A stretch of DNA of 64,000 bases from Dipylidium caninum (GCA_017562135.1 QEYB01001586.1:1-64000), one strand, 5' to 3'; positions 44,550 to 58,390 are shown, counted from the first letter of the stretch. Made by a program: numbers and translations. The notes: generated from the letters alone by a model not told the origin.

Positions 44550-47500
44550 ATCAAGAGCCGGCACTGGAGAGGTCAGTGGATAATTTAGACGGCAACTTCG
44601 AATTAGGCGCAGCCAATGTTTCCCTTTGGATGCCCCTTAATTCCACCTCCTCATCAATACACTTTACGATACTGTCTGTATGACTTATTTTCCCCTTCTC
44701 ACACCCTCGATCGATGCGTTGATTCAATGTGGAGATTGTTGGTCTCCCAAAATATATGTTTCTAGAAACAACGTGTCGTTCGAACAATTTTATGAGGATC
44801 AATCACATATTCTCACTTGGTATCCCATGGGCAGGTGACGTGAGATAAGAATCGCGCAATTTCGTTGTTGGAACAAAGAACTATAAAATGGCTTTCAGTC
44901 TGACTGCTCAAAAGGTGAATACGAGGCAATAGAGGAAACTTCCACTTTTGATGGACAAAAGGGAATTGTTTTGTCGGCACCACATCTCTCTGCGTGGATC
45001 GATCGAGGCCACTCAAGTCGTTTAGTGCAAACAGCAACAAAAGCTTAATGACGGTCAAACTGAAGTGGACCCAAGTGGAAACTGGACCTGATTGCTTTTC
45101 AGTTCCTAGTGTATCGTTGTTTATATGACAGATTGCTGTGACAGGCTCCATGTTGTCATGGAATCACCAGTTTATGCAGCATGCTATGTTTGGACTGAAA
45201 AAGAGGTTCTTTGGGTGCGATTTGATTGGCAAATGCTCATGTAGGGGTGAGGAGTAGCACTTATTTGCCAAAATCTTCTGATTTCTGTCGTCCTCTTACA
45301 TGAATTAAGAGCGCCATTCACTTTCAACTAAAAAAGCACTAACGGTTAGTTTTTCTCCTCATTTCGAGAGTTCACCTGTAAGGAGACCATGTTGATGAGT
45401 CCAGTGGCTTCGAAGTGATTGGAGAACGACAGAATTATGAGAAATACTCTTCTTTATTATCAGGTTTTTCAACTTAACTTAGCTTACCAATAAACGCTAA
45501 CATTTTGCTCTCGTCTGCGTAAATGATCTCGGTATGCACTGTTATTCCCTGAGTAGTAATAATCTAGACTTGTCTTTTACCTCTATCTACCCCGTAGTGG
45601 CTCATCCTTACCTGCAAATTCGCAGCAATAGAAGCCTTCTGCTTAACTCTTAACAAATGACTCATGGCACCTCCGATTTAGGGATTAACTAAGCTCAAAT
45701 TGAATATTCCCCAGCTGGCATTGATAAGCTTTTTTTACAATTCACTCTCATGGAATAAATCATCGAAGGGTAACTAAATTAAAATTAAAAAAATTGCCCT
45801 CATCTATTAGCCCTACTAATACCTCTGCCCCACAACTAACTTAGGTCAGAGGAACTGGTTCCTTTTTGAATTTCTACAATCCCTGCAACCTTCTATTAAG
45901 TCTTTCCGTACAGTCAACACAGCTCTCTCTCCCTTTGAAGCAATCTTCATCTACTAAGCAACGCTCACATCTGCCACTGGATGCGTCTTGCTTTCATTGC
46001 TTATTTACTGTTTCCTACACTTTATGGGCGGCGCCGATGGTGGCTATAACCTGTACTTAGATTCTGACTTCTAGAACACTCCTGCATATCTCACACTCCG
46101 ATGCCCTGATATAACACTAACGTGAAATCGGCGATAATGATTAAAGCCACCCAACCTCGCAGATTTTTGATGGCGGCTATCGTGATATCTATTTTCCTAC
46201 CAACTACTGTTTGCCCTCAGGAACCGTAAATTATAAATTTTTCCTACGGACAACTATTAAACTTACCTTGCTAACAACTTGTATCTCTTTGAAATGAGGT
46301 TAACAGGCATGCACTGCTGTTTATTGGCGCATTCATCGAGAATCAGTCCTCAATTTACAAATTCAGTTGCTCAGCAGTTTTACAGGCCACGAATCCCATC
46401 TCCAAAGATCATTCACAACCTCATAGTTGACCCTGATGTTACAGAAATTGAGTGGTATGAAGGGATTGGTGAGACAGGAGATGGTAGGAATGAAGTAGGT
46501 GTTGTTAACCATCTCAGATTAGATTTGCCTTAAATTAATTTGTCGCCATGTAATTCCCTGTTGCGTCTACTATTAGGAAATTTATTTATCTCTTGATGAA
46601 ATTTTTAAATATATGTCAAGTTAAATTGTTCATCAAAGGGGACACTGAAGACAGGTTATTTTTAATCATTGCAAACTTATTGTTCCAAAGGTGCACTAGT
46701 CTGTCTACGTTTTGACAAAAACCAATGTGGTGAGATAACTGGTAATAATGAAAAGAATTCCTTGTGATATGTCCAATTAATAAACCAGCAGGGTTCTTCA
46801 CTGCTCTATAAACACTTCTGATGCTCCTGGAAGGGCAAATGCGTTTAAGTTCTGTGCACAGTGAACTCGGTGGATAAACATTCCATTTCTCAACACACGC
46901 CACGTGAAGTTTGCTTGTGTGTGGCGGCTAAGCGAACATTCTAATAACCCTTTTCTCATGCTTCCATATGCGGTGGCCTTAATGGAGAGCCAAACAAAGC
47001 ACCGATGTTTCGGTAACAGACTCACCTCACGCGGTCAGTGGTACAAAGAAAAACAATCTACAGGTGCAGAGTCAATTGAACGTGGCATTATGAAGGGAAA
47101 TTTTATAGTATATATGTTCACAATTTCGCCTTTCAATGCATATGCTGCTACGTCCTTTAATTAACTGGTTATCATCCAAATTTAATCTACCAAAGAGAGC
47201 AATAACTACTGTTGTATAAAAGCTGGACAGCTCCTTGAATTGTTTCCATGTTAACCGCCAGGATGGTCACACTCCGGCTTCTCCAGCAATCACCCTGATC
47301 CCTAGGTGCCCCTCATTGTGGGGTCGGAAATGAGAAGCATACAAGTCTACACTTTCGGATTCTAAATGGGAGAGAGTCGTGAAACTTCTTTTTCCATCAG
47401 TATAAGGTGAGGTCTGTGTCGGATTCACTAGACTGTTCCAGTGTGTTATGCACTTCCTCACTTTCCCACCACTCGTGTTCTATTGAAAGATGGTTGATAG

Positions 47501-47620
47501 GCATGTAAAATTATCTACTGTTATACGCTTATGGGAATAGAGTCCGCGTTGACAATGGTGTAACCCAGCAGCTGCGGAGGTCAAAGATACACAGTATGAT
47601 AATCGTTGCTCGCTCATCAC
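44550..47620. other. No supported gene
   Basis: Frames such as 44813-45151 (minus), 46279-46533 (plus) and 46904-47164 (plus) are open for 80-110 codons, but none has a signal peptide, motif or paralogue. The TTTATAGTATATATG at 47101-47115 resembles the TATA-containing part of repeat D. Confidence 0.4.
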
Positions 47621-47899
47621 TGGCGATGTAGACGTTAAAGCCAATTTTTTTGTCTACACTTAATGCCATTTTTGATGTTACGAGGAAAGAGTTTTTTTAT
47701 TTTCTGATGAAGATCTTCCCTGTCAGAAGTTAACTGGCACTGATCAGCCGATGAACATTGATAGAGAAATTGAGGATTGGCCTGATGCACCGACCAAATG
47801 GAACAGTAAAAGTACGCAGTTTTGGTTTGACAACTGGAGATACTGGAGAAGGTTATCTCGATAGATGCAACTGAAGAAATTACCAGTTTCTCCATGGCT

Positions 47900-48490
47900 C
47901 CCTAAAACTCGCTTGATACTTCCGAAATAACAAACGCAACCAGCAAACTGTCTTTCTTATGCAACATGAGGTGTTTAGAAGAACCCTCCATAAGCCCTGA
48001 TTATAACTTTTCCCAAAAAATTTATTTTCATGAGAAAGTAAAATAGGGTTAACAAAAGATGCACTCAAAAAGTTAATGAGCTACCCAATCCTCTGTGTTA
48101 ATCGACGGTTAAAGGCCGGCTTGCAGATATAACGAGCTTCAACCAATCTAAAATCTTCATCAAGTGTATTGCTTAAACAGCAGATTTTGAACCTAAATAG
48201 AATATGTTCACTTTAAGCCCAACAACGGGGTATGAGAACAGGCGAGCAAATGGGCCCGGCCTGCCAGAATGGCAGATTTTATAGACTGGCACATTTAAAA
48301 TGTTATTTATTCCCAACTGCAAAGCAATTAAATACAGTGCTCTACGTTCCGACAGTTTCTCAGTTAGATGCTCAAGATGCCGCCATAGCAACCGAATCCA
48401 AGATGATGTCCTCCTGAGACCACTGCATGGTTAATGTACTGTAAGTTTGGGCCACAAGGTAATTTAAATTTGTGTCTTCGGAAAGTGCAG
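47900..48490 (-). pseudogene. B-family pseudogene B15 (minus strand)
   Basis: On the minus strand exon 2 (about 48490-48240) reads AAATTACCTTGTGGCCCAAA, GAGGACATCATCTTGGATTC and TTTAATTGCTTTGCAGTTGG, closely matching B8 (CAAATTACCTTGTGGCTCGC; TTTAATTGCATTACAATTGG). The exon-3 end (about 48068-47930) reads VLLNTSCCIRKTVC, compared with ILLTASCHIREIK. A stop sits in the GGCATCTTGAGCATC segment of exon 2, and frames do not join. Confidence 0.7.
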
Positions 48491-48619
48491 AGAAAGGAGC
48501 AGGGGATGGGACGCATCTTCAGTGGGAAGGGAGGCCAGGCTAGTGCATAGGATTCAGTGCGCACCTGTAAACATGTTTTGCCGTCGGTATGCTTTCAGTC
48601 AGTTAGGTCATTGCCCCCA

Positions 48620-50030
48620 CTTCATTCCCTGATTGTCGCGGTGAACTACTAACGCATTTGCAAAGGCGAGGTGTTCAGTGGCTAATTGATTATAAGGCAA
48701 AAATCAAATCAGTAAAATTTATTTCTCATTTGGGCTTATGACTCTCTCTGTCCATTATCCGTAATAAATACAGCTCGTGCTTTCAATCTTGTCTTATCAC
48801 GTCATATTCCACGAGAACTTCCGCAGGTAAATACTTAAACGCGTTTGCGAATTTTTTTGCTCTTACCAGATCCGACAGCACTAGAGTTCCGTGATTTCCT
48901 AACCGCTTAGGGAATGTGTTCTTGCAGGTGGAAGTGACCAAAGTGGAATGGAAGAATGAGCGCAAAGTGCTGTGCTACGAGAGAGGTAACACGAATGTCT
49001 CCTCGTAAGCTCTCAGTGATGAGTGGATCTTCATCGTTCTTGATTGGACAGTGGCTGTGAGCCTATCTCAATGGACATAGAGGGAGAAGAGTAATTGCAC
49101 CCCAACAGAATCTCGAGAAGCAACGTTCATGCTCGACGACGTGTCCAACGGCAGATGCAAGCGCCCCGTTCGCATGGCTTCCAAATCCCGAGACTCGGAA
49201 ATGAGGCTAAATCTTGCTGTGACGTGTATCCAGGTCACTCTTTAGCACTTTTCACTACAAAAACATTTCAAAAAGGTGCTAGTGGAACGCAGACATGTGC
49301 CCGAAATTCGTAGATTGGAACGTCTGCTAACCGACATTGTGCAAGGTGTAATTCCGCCGAAATTTTCGACATAATAATATTTTCTACCTATTTTCTTCTT
49401 AACAGTAAATATACAGTAAGGTATGTGGCATTGTTTTTGTAAGAGGGTGAATTTTTCTCCATATATACCATTTCATGTAACACAAGTGAACCGGCAGAAG
49501 ATAACAATCGGAAATAGATTAGCATGGGGTGCACTGAAAGGAAACATTCCGCGTTGCTAGTGTGGAAGCAAGTCAAGGCGTGTAAGAAACGTGAAGGCAG
49601 AGAAAGTAGAGTAGGTACAATGGGAGCTGACGAAGACATTGAGTGGAGGAAGTTCTTATAAATGAATTAGACGTGTATGAATTCAACGTTCGAAAAGTCT
49701 TAATAAGCTGTTCCGGCCTAGAGAGCACATCCATGATGGAATGACTGGCTTTCATGCTAATATATCGTCCCCTCCGGCTCTCATTTTCTGCACCTTATTT
49801 GCCACCATTTAAGATTATTACATTTTTGTGAATGAGTCTGAAGTCGACGGTAAAATGGAGACTAAGATAGAAACGGAGGATGGGATTTCGACTGAAGCAG
49901 ACCCTTAAGTTCCAGGTAAGGTTTGATTCATTGACAATTTGATTGGTGGACTTAAGGAGTCATAATAAAAGCAGATGATGGTTGATCATTAACAAAGGCT
50001 TCTCAATGCCGGAGTTATTTGGTTATTATC
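48620..50030. other. No supported gene; one exon-like stretch
   Basis: At 48931-48987 an open stretch (VEVTKVEWKNERKVLCYER) is flanked by a good acceptor (GTGTTCTTGCAG) and a donor (GTAACA). A further open stretch at 49275-49374 (ERRHVPEIRRLERLLTDIVQ) ends in TAA. They could be exons of an unrecognised gene, but I cannot join them. Confidence 0.3.
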
Positions 50031-50039
50031 ACATAGAGA

Positions 50040-50640
50040 ACTCGAAAACCTTTGTCGCTTAAAACATTGGCTTTCAGAGAGGAAACCCCCAACTTCTGCT
50101 TAGCAGTCCTCACTCATCAAACTCCGCTTCTCCAACATTGTGCAGTCGCACGAATTTGATTCAATGTCACCGTGGTGACGTAACTGAGTCCTTAACACAA
50201 ACATTGGGCAATTATGTGGATATAAATGAAAAAGTGGCTGATTATACATTTATTGGCTAACGGTCATGAGCTCTAGGCAATATTCCCAAACTCATACCCT
50301 TCAACATTCATTTCAGCTTCACCATGTCGGAATCATATGGCGCGCTGAAAGGAATTCACATATCATGTCATGCCTCTCATTGACTTTGTTTTCTCGAACT
50401 TCCCACAAGCTGACTTCACTCACGCTCTTTTATATCCGACTTATGCACGTGATAGGGCAAATATTACTTCTTTGGCTAAGATGACACACTGATTTTACTG
50501 TTACCGTGACCTTCTAGTGCGTCACATTTGTGGGTCAGTGTCTTGCTCTACTGACTTCGAGTACATGACCAATTACACTCAAATGGTCTTCTGCGCTGTG
50601 GTCACCAGGCTCCGCTGGAAGAAATAGTGACGAACAATTT
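50040..50640 (-). repeat. Repeat K copy 2 and C-block copy C13 (minus strand)
   Basis: 50040-50440 pairs with 40220-40780. 50510-50640 pairs with 42295-42420 (GACTTCGAGTACATGACCAA against GACTTTGAGTACGTGGCTAA), which is part of C12 on the minus strand. The spacing between the two is much shorter than at 40-42 kb. No intact frame. Confidence 0.5.
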
Positions 50641-50829
50641 GGAGTGTGTGAAGTCATACTACTTTCCTCAGTTCGCAGAAGTTCATTCTGGTTATGGTCA
50701 TAAGGTTTTACATAAGGAAGCCTTTATGTTGCCATGTTCTCCACCCTACTCTCATAAGATGATAATATGGCTTAGTGGTAAGCTCAGGAAGAGGTGGAAA
50801 GGTGGATTGGATAGCAGCTAAGCTTTTAT

Positions 50830-51400
50830 GAGCAAAACAAATTGATTTTAATTCGAATTTGTGTACCCGACAGGATGACTTTAAGTGAGTTTACTGAAGT
50901 GCAATCCAGAGAGCCTTTTTCGTCTCCTTCACTGCATAGGAGATTGAAATATGCCTGCCAGTGACATCACAGGAGTGAAAAGGCACTCTTTTGATTGGAA
51001 GGAATGTATCGTTTTAGAAAATCAGGTGAAGGTTAGCCACCACTTTGAGGATAGAATATGCTTCCTCTATTCCACAACAATTTCTAATTTGTAGAAATAA
51101 ATACAAAAGATGCTTTAAAAATTCATATATACGCCAAATACAGTCTGCTGACAGGCGAACAAGTGGTTCAACCCTGCCCGAATCGCATACATGAAACAGT
51201 ATAGCAAAAACTAAGGTTATTACCAGCTATTAAACAATGAAAGACGGTGCTTGTAGTTCCAACAGGTGTGCTATTGGATGCACAAGATGATTCCACAGAG
51301 AACCGATTTCCCGGTGTCCTCTTCTTGACGCCGTATGAAGATTAATTCATAGTAAGCGCAAGCCACAATGTACTTTGCAATGACCTACAACCGAAATATG
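50830..51400 (-). pseudogene. B-family pseudogene B13 (minus strand)
   Basis: 51150-51320 pairs with the B15 exon 2 region (ACAGGCGAACAAGTGGTTCA with ACAGGCGAGCAAATGGGCCC; TTGGATGCACAAGATGATTC with TTAGATGCTCAAGATGCCGC). 50830-50970 pairs with the region after B12 (TTTTATGAGCAAAACAAATT with CCTTATGAGTAACACAAATC). Strongly decayed. Confidence 0.5.
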
Positions 51401-51409
51401 AAGCACTTT

Positions 51410-54400
51410 GTATCTATCTTCAAAGCCATCTACAAGATGAATACTTTAACTCACTTGTTAGGTCGAACATGAAGATGATTTGTCCATCGCTATTGAGGAA
51501 GGTGCACGGATTCAATTTATACCAGTATGTTGTAAACCACCTAGATCACTCTCTAAGTTTTTGCTAGTAATCCACTTTTAAGGTCTCGGTTTATCCTATG
51601 TTTGCCGCTGCGTCCTATTAGTGATTCTTGCACCTCCCATTAAACGAACGGCAAACTCATTAAGAGCAGTCACCAATCGTCCGTAATTAATACTTCCTGC
51701 ACCCTTTATTCTTATCATGACTTGGTGCCATTAGCAACCGAAAACATATAGATGATGGTGATTTGAAGACACTTTAGAGAATTAACTTGTTTTGGAGATG
51801 ATTTCGTCTCATTAGTGAAGCCCCCAAAAATGGAAAGAATATAATATTTGCATGAGATATGGTCTCAATCAAAAGAACGTATTGTTGCGGGGTTAGTGAG
51901 AGAGGCTTGTAAAAGCAGTATAAGTTGAGGACTAGCAGATACACATTGCGCGGTTGGAGTCTGAAAACCATTAGTAAACATCATGTTCTAAGGAAAAAGA
52001 GACTAATTCAAATCCTCAATCACATTCATTTTCCATCCTACCTGATCATAAATTAAGTTAAGCCTTACTATATGTCCGGCGATTCCCACCGTCACCGCAC
52101 CAATTGAGCTCGAAATGGTAGTATTCCAAGCGTGAGATAGCGCCATTTATGACCAAGTTCATAAGGCTTCGTGCGACATTCTCTTGCTGTCGGCTTCCGA
52201 TGACATCACGAAAAAGTAAAGTAGTTTCTATCGTTACTTATCTGAATTGAAGAATTACTCAGCTTGTGTTAGGCCGCACTTGCTGGTAAAAGTTTGAAGT
52301 ACGCGGGTACGAGTGCAAGCTTGGCGTTTGTTACTCAACGGTGACAAATTTTTGCATACATTAAACATTGCATTTAAAAGAGTGCAGTGCCCTCCGGACA
52401 GATACTGAACAGGCGCGGCATGGATGACGAGTGGTTAATGCGTAGGAATGACCCGTCAGCACTACGTTGACGGATAGTTGAAAATGAAAGAACGCAGAAT
52501 GAGAGAAGGAAAAAAGGGTGAAAATGCAGGATGTCGTGACCTAAGTCCTAAAAAAACCCAGTAAGATTCGGCAATCGAGTACTCGCAAATTCATGGTCGG
52601 TTAAACTCAAACTGACTCTATGGTGGAGGCGGAAGGGGACTGATACAAACGGGTATGACGTCTCAATATGCCTAGCTGTGTGTCAGGAGTTACGTGAGTT
52701 AAACGTGCGTAAAAGACCCCATGCCAGATCACTATGCGAACGACTTTGGCGAATAAGCGCCACCTCTCCCCAGACATCGCCCAAATGCCTGGCCAAATCA
52801 TAAACAGACACTTTACCTTCTTTGTATTAGTCAGGAGACGGGTGCGTTCCCCTGCTCCTTTGGGAAGCATTAACAAAACGAAGTAGTGTTGTCTCGTGAG
52901 GAACGAACAAAATTCGTGGCCTGAATGTGGACTTCGTCTTCAGCCAATATGCTCCACATCATTAACCAACGACCGATTAAAGAGCTAAAATCGTAGAGTG
53001 ATGGCGGAATCTATCATTCATCTCCCTTTCCAAACATCGGACGTGAGAGGAGGGACGATGCTGTAAGCATCAAGAAGGCGTCGTTGGCGGTCTCAACACT
53101 TACTGAAAAATTCATTTTGAACTTTCAGTGGGTCGCCGATCCGAAAGAAAACATATTTGAGCAATGGTAAAGTCAAGTATACTCAGACAACCAACAAATC
53201 GGAGAATAAATGAGTTTGCATGCCTTCTCACACACAGCACATTGAGGCCATTGGGATGAAGGTGCCACCACCTGTGAGGCAAAAATAAATGTGGTTATTT
53301 TTGTCATTTTGCAACGCCAACTGGCTTGACATGAAGCATTGGCCATGTGTGATCAAGTAAAGAAAGGAAAGTCATGGGCCCCATTATAAACGCAGGTGTA
53401 CATGATCGGTCATTTGTAGATGTGGGCTGCCGTGAGGTACAAAGCTGGTTTCATATGGAGAGTGGATTACACGCCTTTCTCACAGATTTTACTTGTCACT
53501 TGACCGATGTCATGTCAATGTATGAATGGAGGGATTTCTTGTCAAAGCATTGCTACGGCTATTACTTTTCAGGAGTGAGCCGATGCCGTGGAAGATTGAG
53601 ACGCTGCAGTTACCCATAGGTTCTGAGTAGGCTTTAGTAATCACTTTAGAGTAAATTCCGAGGGCGGTAAGTACTCAAAGCAATTGAAAGTCACCAACTT
53701 CTACACTTTAATTCTGCATTACTTCATTAATAAACAATTGTAGATGTTAATCTTAGAGCGAGAGTATATTGAAAAGCATTACGTAAAGTAATTAAGTGGA
53801 AACTTGGTCGGCGTCTTTAAATCAGACGCAGATATTCTCAATAGTTTTAAAAGTTGGCTGAACCGTTGTAATTCAAGCGAGGACACAATGTTGCTTCATG
53901 CCGCAGCCGTGACAAGTAATTTTTATAAAGATAAAAAAAGTTAGGAAATGTGGGTGAAGGGCGTACCAGGGGGACAGTTAAACCCATTAATTAGTACAAT
54001 CAACCCAATTAAGCTGACAGAGGATAAGGTCACATGTGACTGGATGGCGATTCTAGTCAATACTTAATTAGATAAACAATTTCTTCTTAATTCTTATTCT
54101 TCCCCATCTTAAAGAATAAGGAGTAAATTAAAGTAGGCTTCGAGTTGTTGATTGCCTTCGCATTCCACATATTGTACCGCCATTCACACAAGTTCCTCAA
54201 GGGACGGGGTAAGTATTGTCAGCTCCAAAGGGGGTATTCTGTCATTTGGTGACACTTAGGAGCACAGTAGATCGGTTCGAGGTCCTAAATGACGGCACGC
54301 AAAACAGTACCTCATTTGCTATTCGACCTACTTATCGAAACATCCAACGCAGTGCTGCTGGGAACAGGCGAAAATAACTTATTTTGCGCTCGAAAATCAC

Positions 54401-57040
54401 GGTGTGGGTGTGGAATACGTAGATATTCAAAGTGGTATCCGATGCAGCACCAACACACCATCAAATTTTGTCTCTGTTTAGACTATGCTCTCCTGTTCCT
54501 AACACTCAACACTCAGTGGGGACGCATCGAAGCTGTTACCGTAATGGTATTTGGGCTGCCCTTTGTGTAATGACATTCATGTTTCCGCATCTCAGACCAC
54601 TTCAGGATGGTAATGAATCGAAGATGTGCTGTTTATCGTCGCGATCAGAGCTCTGTGCTGCTCATTTTATCGGGACGAAAACCTTCTCTACCAGTAGGTA
54701 CAGCTTAAAGTAGGTAGACTTCATTTTGACTACCAGCTCTTCCACATTGGTCTCACATTTACTTATTTAAATCTTCCTTGAGATGATTAACACCAAACAC
54801 TGTGGCTTACCAGAAACGCCGTACTTGACCACGCAAGATTTAAGAATGTGGTTAATATACTCAGGAACCAAGTCCTAATCATTATACGACGCGTATACTT
54901 GCAAAGCTGGGATGGTATCACAAACTCTAGCCTTCGTTGATGATCACAAGCGAGTTAAGCAGGCTCATGAGGAGCTTAAAGCGGCAAGGAAAAAGTTATA
55001 CATTTTCAGGCGCTAGTTCTGTGCTCGAAAATGGATGCATTTCTAGAGACATCAAAACTGTGTTTAACACGACGACACAGAGTAATTAAGAAATACAAGT
55101 GTGAATATGGCGATTGTTGGCATTTCATTTGGTAGACAACCTGTTGAATTTCCTTATGTATGGTTGACCGAGGAAGGGCTTTCAGATGACTAAATCCTGA
55201 TGTCTATGGCATAATTGGCTTGCTTGTTTGATTTCTCAAGTAATTGCTGATGGTTATCAATTACCACAACCTGCAGCGGCTAATTACACCATTTCGTGAG
55301 CCCATTAAAAATAACACCCGAAAGATCATTGTTTTGATCTTGCGTTTCTCTCACTGCAACGCCGCGACGTCCATCCATGTGCTCGGAGACGAAGAAGGAA
55401 CCCACACAATGCGCCAGAATTTAGACACTACCATTTGAGCCGTTTCTCCAGCAACTAATTTTTTTTAGCCTTCAGCAACAGTACATTACTGCTTGCGTAT
55501 CACATTAATTCGACGCTTTTGAGAAATAGTGACACGTAAGCATGTCTGTTGACCAGCAATTGTGGAGACAAAAGAAGCCGATCCCCTATCATTACTGCTT
55601 GCTCAACACTGACTTTGGTGCCTCTGAAGGTAAATGCGATAAAAGCTTGGGCAGAAAGGAGGGAAGAGCAGAGAATCATCAGAGGTTGCAAATCACCCCG
55701 CCTCGGTTATATCTCGAGACGATTTGTCGCCATTCAATTACACGCTTTTCTTCTTCGGACATATTCCGATTTGTTCTCTGATGAGTATTTTCTGAACCTA
55801 AAGGCAATTGAAGATGGCTTTCTGTTGGAAAGAGTATCATCACAGATCAGGCATGAATATTAGTCGTGAACATGAAGCGTGCCAAGATATACTGATAAGG
55901 GAACACCCAGGCCACGTATTGCTATTACTGGAACAGTGTGGCATCAACTCCGCGGCTAAGCGGCATTCGATATAAGGAGTCATATGGAGAACAGAAAGGA
56001 ACTGTCGATCACGTTACGCCTCGAACGGAATGTTATTCCACGCTGTCTCCACTTGTGTTCAAATATTCAAGTGAGGCAGCTGGGACTTCTGTTGCGTGGT
56101 GTAATGACTTCTAGTTCCAAATATTGTCGTCATTGCAATATGGAAGTTGTTTAGGAAGAATGAAAGGGACCTCTGAAACTGTATGCCTTATTTCACGATG
56201 AGGAGAAACGATGATGTTATTCATCGGATGACTGCACTTGGGTCTATTGTCAACCAATCAGGGATCCCAGTACATAACGCTATTTTATTAAGAGCGGAGT
56301 TTTAATTCTTGTTGAATTTCTGCCTGTTCGCCATTGAATTTGCTGTTCGTGGAATGCGTAGCAAAAGGATTGATAATGGAACCCGTAGGCAAATGTACTG
56401 TAAATCGTAGATTTTTTATGATGATTAATGTCATGAGCCCAGAGATAATGATCTTGGTAGTGAAAAGCTTACTGGTGGAACAACATCCTGCGATACATGA
56501 AGTGACTGCCGTTCTAGGAAAGCTAACCTCTCCCCCCTACTCCTTGCCATATTTCTATTAACACTAGTTCCACAGTGGTAGGCAGCCTACCAGGTGTAAC
56601 ATTGTTTAATGTACGTGAAAGTCTTAATTCCGCATAAGGATGTAAAATATGATCAGCGGTGGCACCAGAGTCATCAAAAGACTCAGTCATAAGTTGAGTA
56701 ATCGAATCACCTCACCGCGTTAATCGAAGATAAACCATCAAATTGAAGATGGAATAAGCTTCCTCTGTTCTGATCTCTACTAATTTGTATGAAGTATATT
56801 ATGCGTGATTAAAGAGGTCGAGGCTAGGAGAACGTGCGGTCGGACTGCATTTGTAATGAGGAGGTTACAAATCCAGTCCCAGAATGTGGCATTTACATGA
56901 GGCCTATAATCCCTCATTGAGGTAAACAGCGAAAAAAGGTAAAGACTTTAGAGGAGCCTCGCATGCAACTATGACAAACGGTGGGTACCACTGCAATATC
57001 CAAAAAAACATTATTTATCTCAGGATTTTGAAAAGGACAG
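51410..57040. other. No supported gene
   Basis: This is the longest stretch without a recognised element. Frames with Cys (53374-53619, plus, ending CRGRLRRCSYP) or moderate length (54289-54570, 55542-55781, 56334-56561, all plus) lack signal peptides, paralogues and convincing splice context. I see no transposon, tRNA or tandem repeat. Confidence 0.4.
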
Positions 57041-57049
57041 ACCAGTCAG

Positions 57050-57340
57050 TATGATAACGTAAAAGCGTAGTTCATGGAGGTTGAGTTCATGGATGTAGGC
57101 ACTTATTAATTGCTTTTCTCCTGATATCGCGTCCACCCACTTTCTTGCCTTCTCCATCGTATATGACCCTTCTAGCTACTGTCCTCATCCATGTGTTCCC
57201 GGGCAAAATTCACAATCCTCATTTCATCTTCCTTACCGAAGTAATTCATGTCTATACTCTGACGTTTCCTATATGCGCCTATCCATGTTTTTTCACTGCG
57301 AAACGTCGGCGGCTTGGGGAGCTAAACGGATGAGGTTTAT
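57050..57340 (+). repeat. Repeat D, copy 3 (upstream of B8), with short open frame
   Basis: Homologous to 14.76-14.95 kb and 21.8 kb. The internal ATG at 57160 opens a 57-codon frame, MTLLATVLIHVFPGKIHNP, whose start could be a weak signal peptide; it ends at 57333 with AKRRRLGELNG. The other D copies lack this ATG, so coding is doubtful. Confidence 0.4.
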
Positions 57341-57566
57341 AATCTTCATTTAGCAGACGATGAAGGCACCTCCTTGGTATTTTTTATTCTCTCCCACATA
57401 TAACAAGATGCGAAATAAATTTCATTAATTTTTGTTATCGTTGATAAGCCTTTTATCCACTAGACACATCACCTTTCTGCTCAAGTGCTTGTATACCGCA
57501 TAAGCGATGTCAAATGGCTGACCGCTCACAAATGTGAGAATCCGGAGGCAACAACATGCTCCAAGG

Positions 57567-57575
57567 TATAAATAA
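57567..57575 (+). promoter_or_regulatory. TATA box of B8
   Basis: TATAAATAA lies 50 bases before the B8 start. The preceding ACATGCTCCAAGG is conserved in the B4 and B7 relics, marking a shared promoter block of the B subfamily. Confidence 0.72.
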
Positions 57576-57616
57576 ACACTTTTTGCACAAGGCCGACCTC
57601 TCTTTCCTTGGAAGAT

Positions 57617-58390
57617 ATGTTATCTCTCGTGCTCCTTCTCCCCACGCTTTCTCTCGCCACTACCTCCGTCGCTGATCACAAAGATGCTATGTCCATCACC
57701 CCCAGGCAAAGCCTGGCATGTGAGTTAATGTAAAATGTACATATAAATTAATTTCCCATTAATAAGACGAAACACTATTGGTGAGCGTGAATGTAAATCA
57801 TTTTTACATATCTATTGTAGGCTACTGCCCCAAGGTATATAATTTGATGACAGGAATGAGCACTATCGCAAATTACCTTGTGGCTCGCGCATACAATGCA
57901 TTAATGTTCAAATTACCGCAAGCAGAGGTCGCCTTGATCTCGGTACCTGGGGAATCATCATGGACATCCGATTGTGTACCCGTATCAAGATCATTCTCCG
58001 TCTTTAATTGCATTACAATTGGGAATAACATACATTTCGATTACACCTATCTTTCATCTCACCGATTTGGGTAGGTTTGATTTATTTTTTCTTTTATAGC
58101 TCCACATATTCGTCTTGTATATATATTTGTTCTGATTTGATGCCAGTTCCAGAATAGCGAAAGCATACGCCATCTCCAAGATGTCCGTCAACCTTCGTTT
58201 AATGCGGCGGGGTAACTCGTTCATTAAACTTGTGAATGCGTCTTTTGACTACCCCGACGTCACCGCCAAGCATGTTTCACTTCCCTATGAGGACGAGGAC
58301 CTTAAAGCACTTGTCGTCAGTAGATTTCAGGCGATTCTCCTTACTGCATCCTGTCACATACGGGAAATAAAAGGTGTGGTCTGGTTCTAA
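57617..58390 (+). CDS. B-family secreted protein B8, 3 exons
   Basis: Exons 57617-57719, 57821-58070 and 58153-58390 give 196 residues. Exon 1 (103 nt) encodes a signal peptide (MLSLVLLLPTLSLATTSVA) and a short linker; GTGAGT/TTGTAG, phase 1. Exon 2 (250 nt) reads CPKVYNLMTGMSTIANYLVA and has cysteines at 1, 50 and 62 from the CP motif, as in the A genes, with no gap needed. Exon 3 starts after TTCCAG with (G)IAKAYAISKM, contains beta-like alternation (VNLRLMRRGNSFIKLV) and a helix-like end, EDLKALVVSRFQAILL, then the fourth Cys (TASCHI). Another acceptor six bases earlier would add Ser-Arg in frame; the chosen one matches B5 and B9. This is the best-preserved B gene. Extracellular, two likely disulfides, function unknown. 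Confidence 0.85.
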
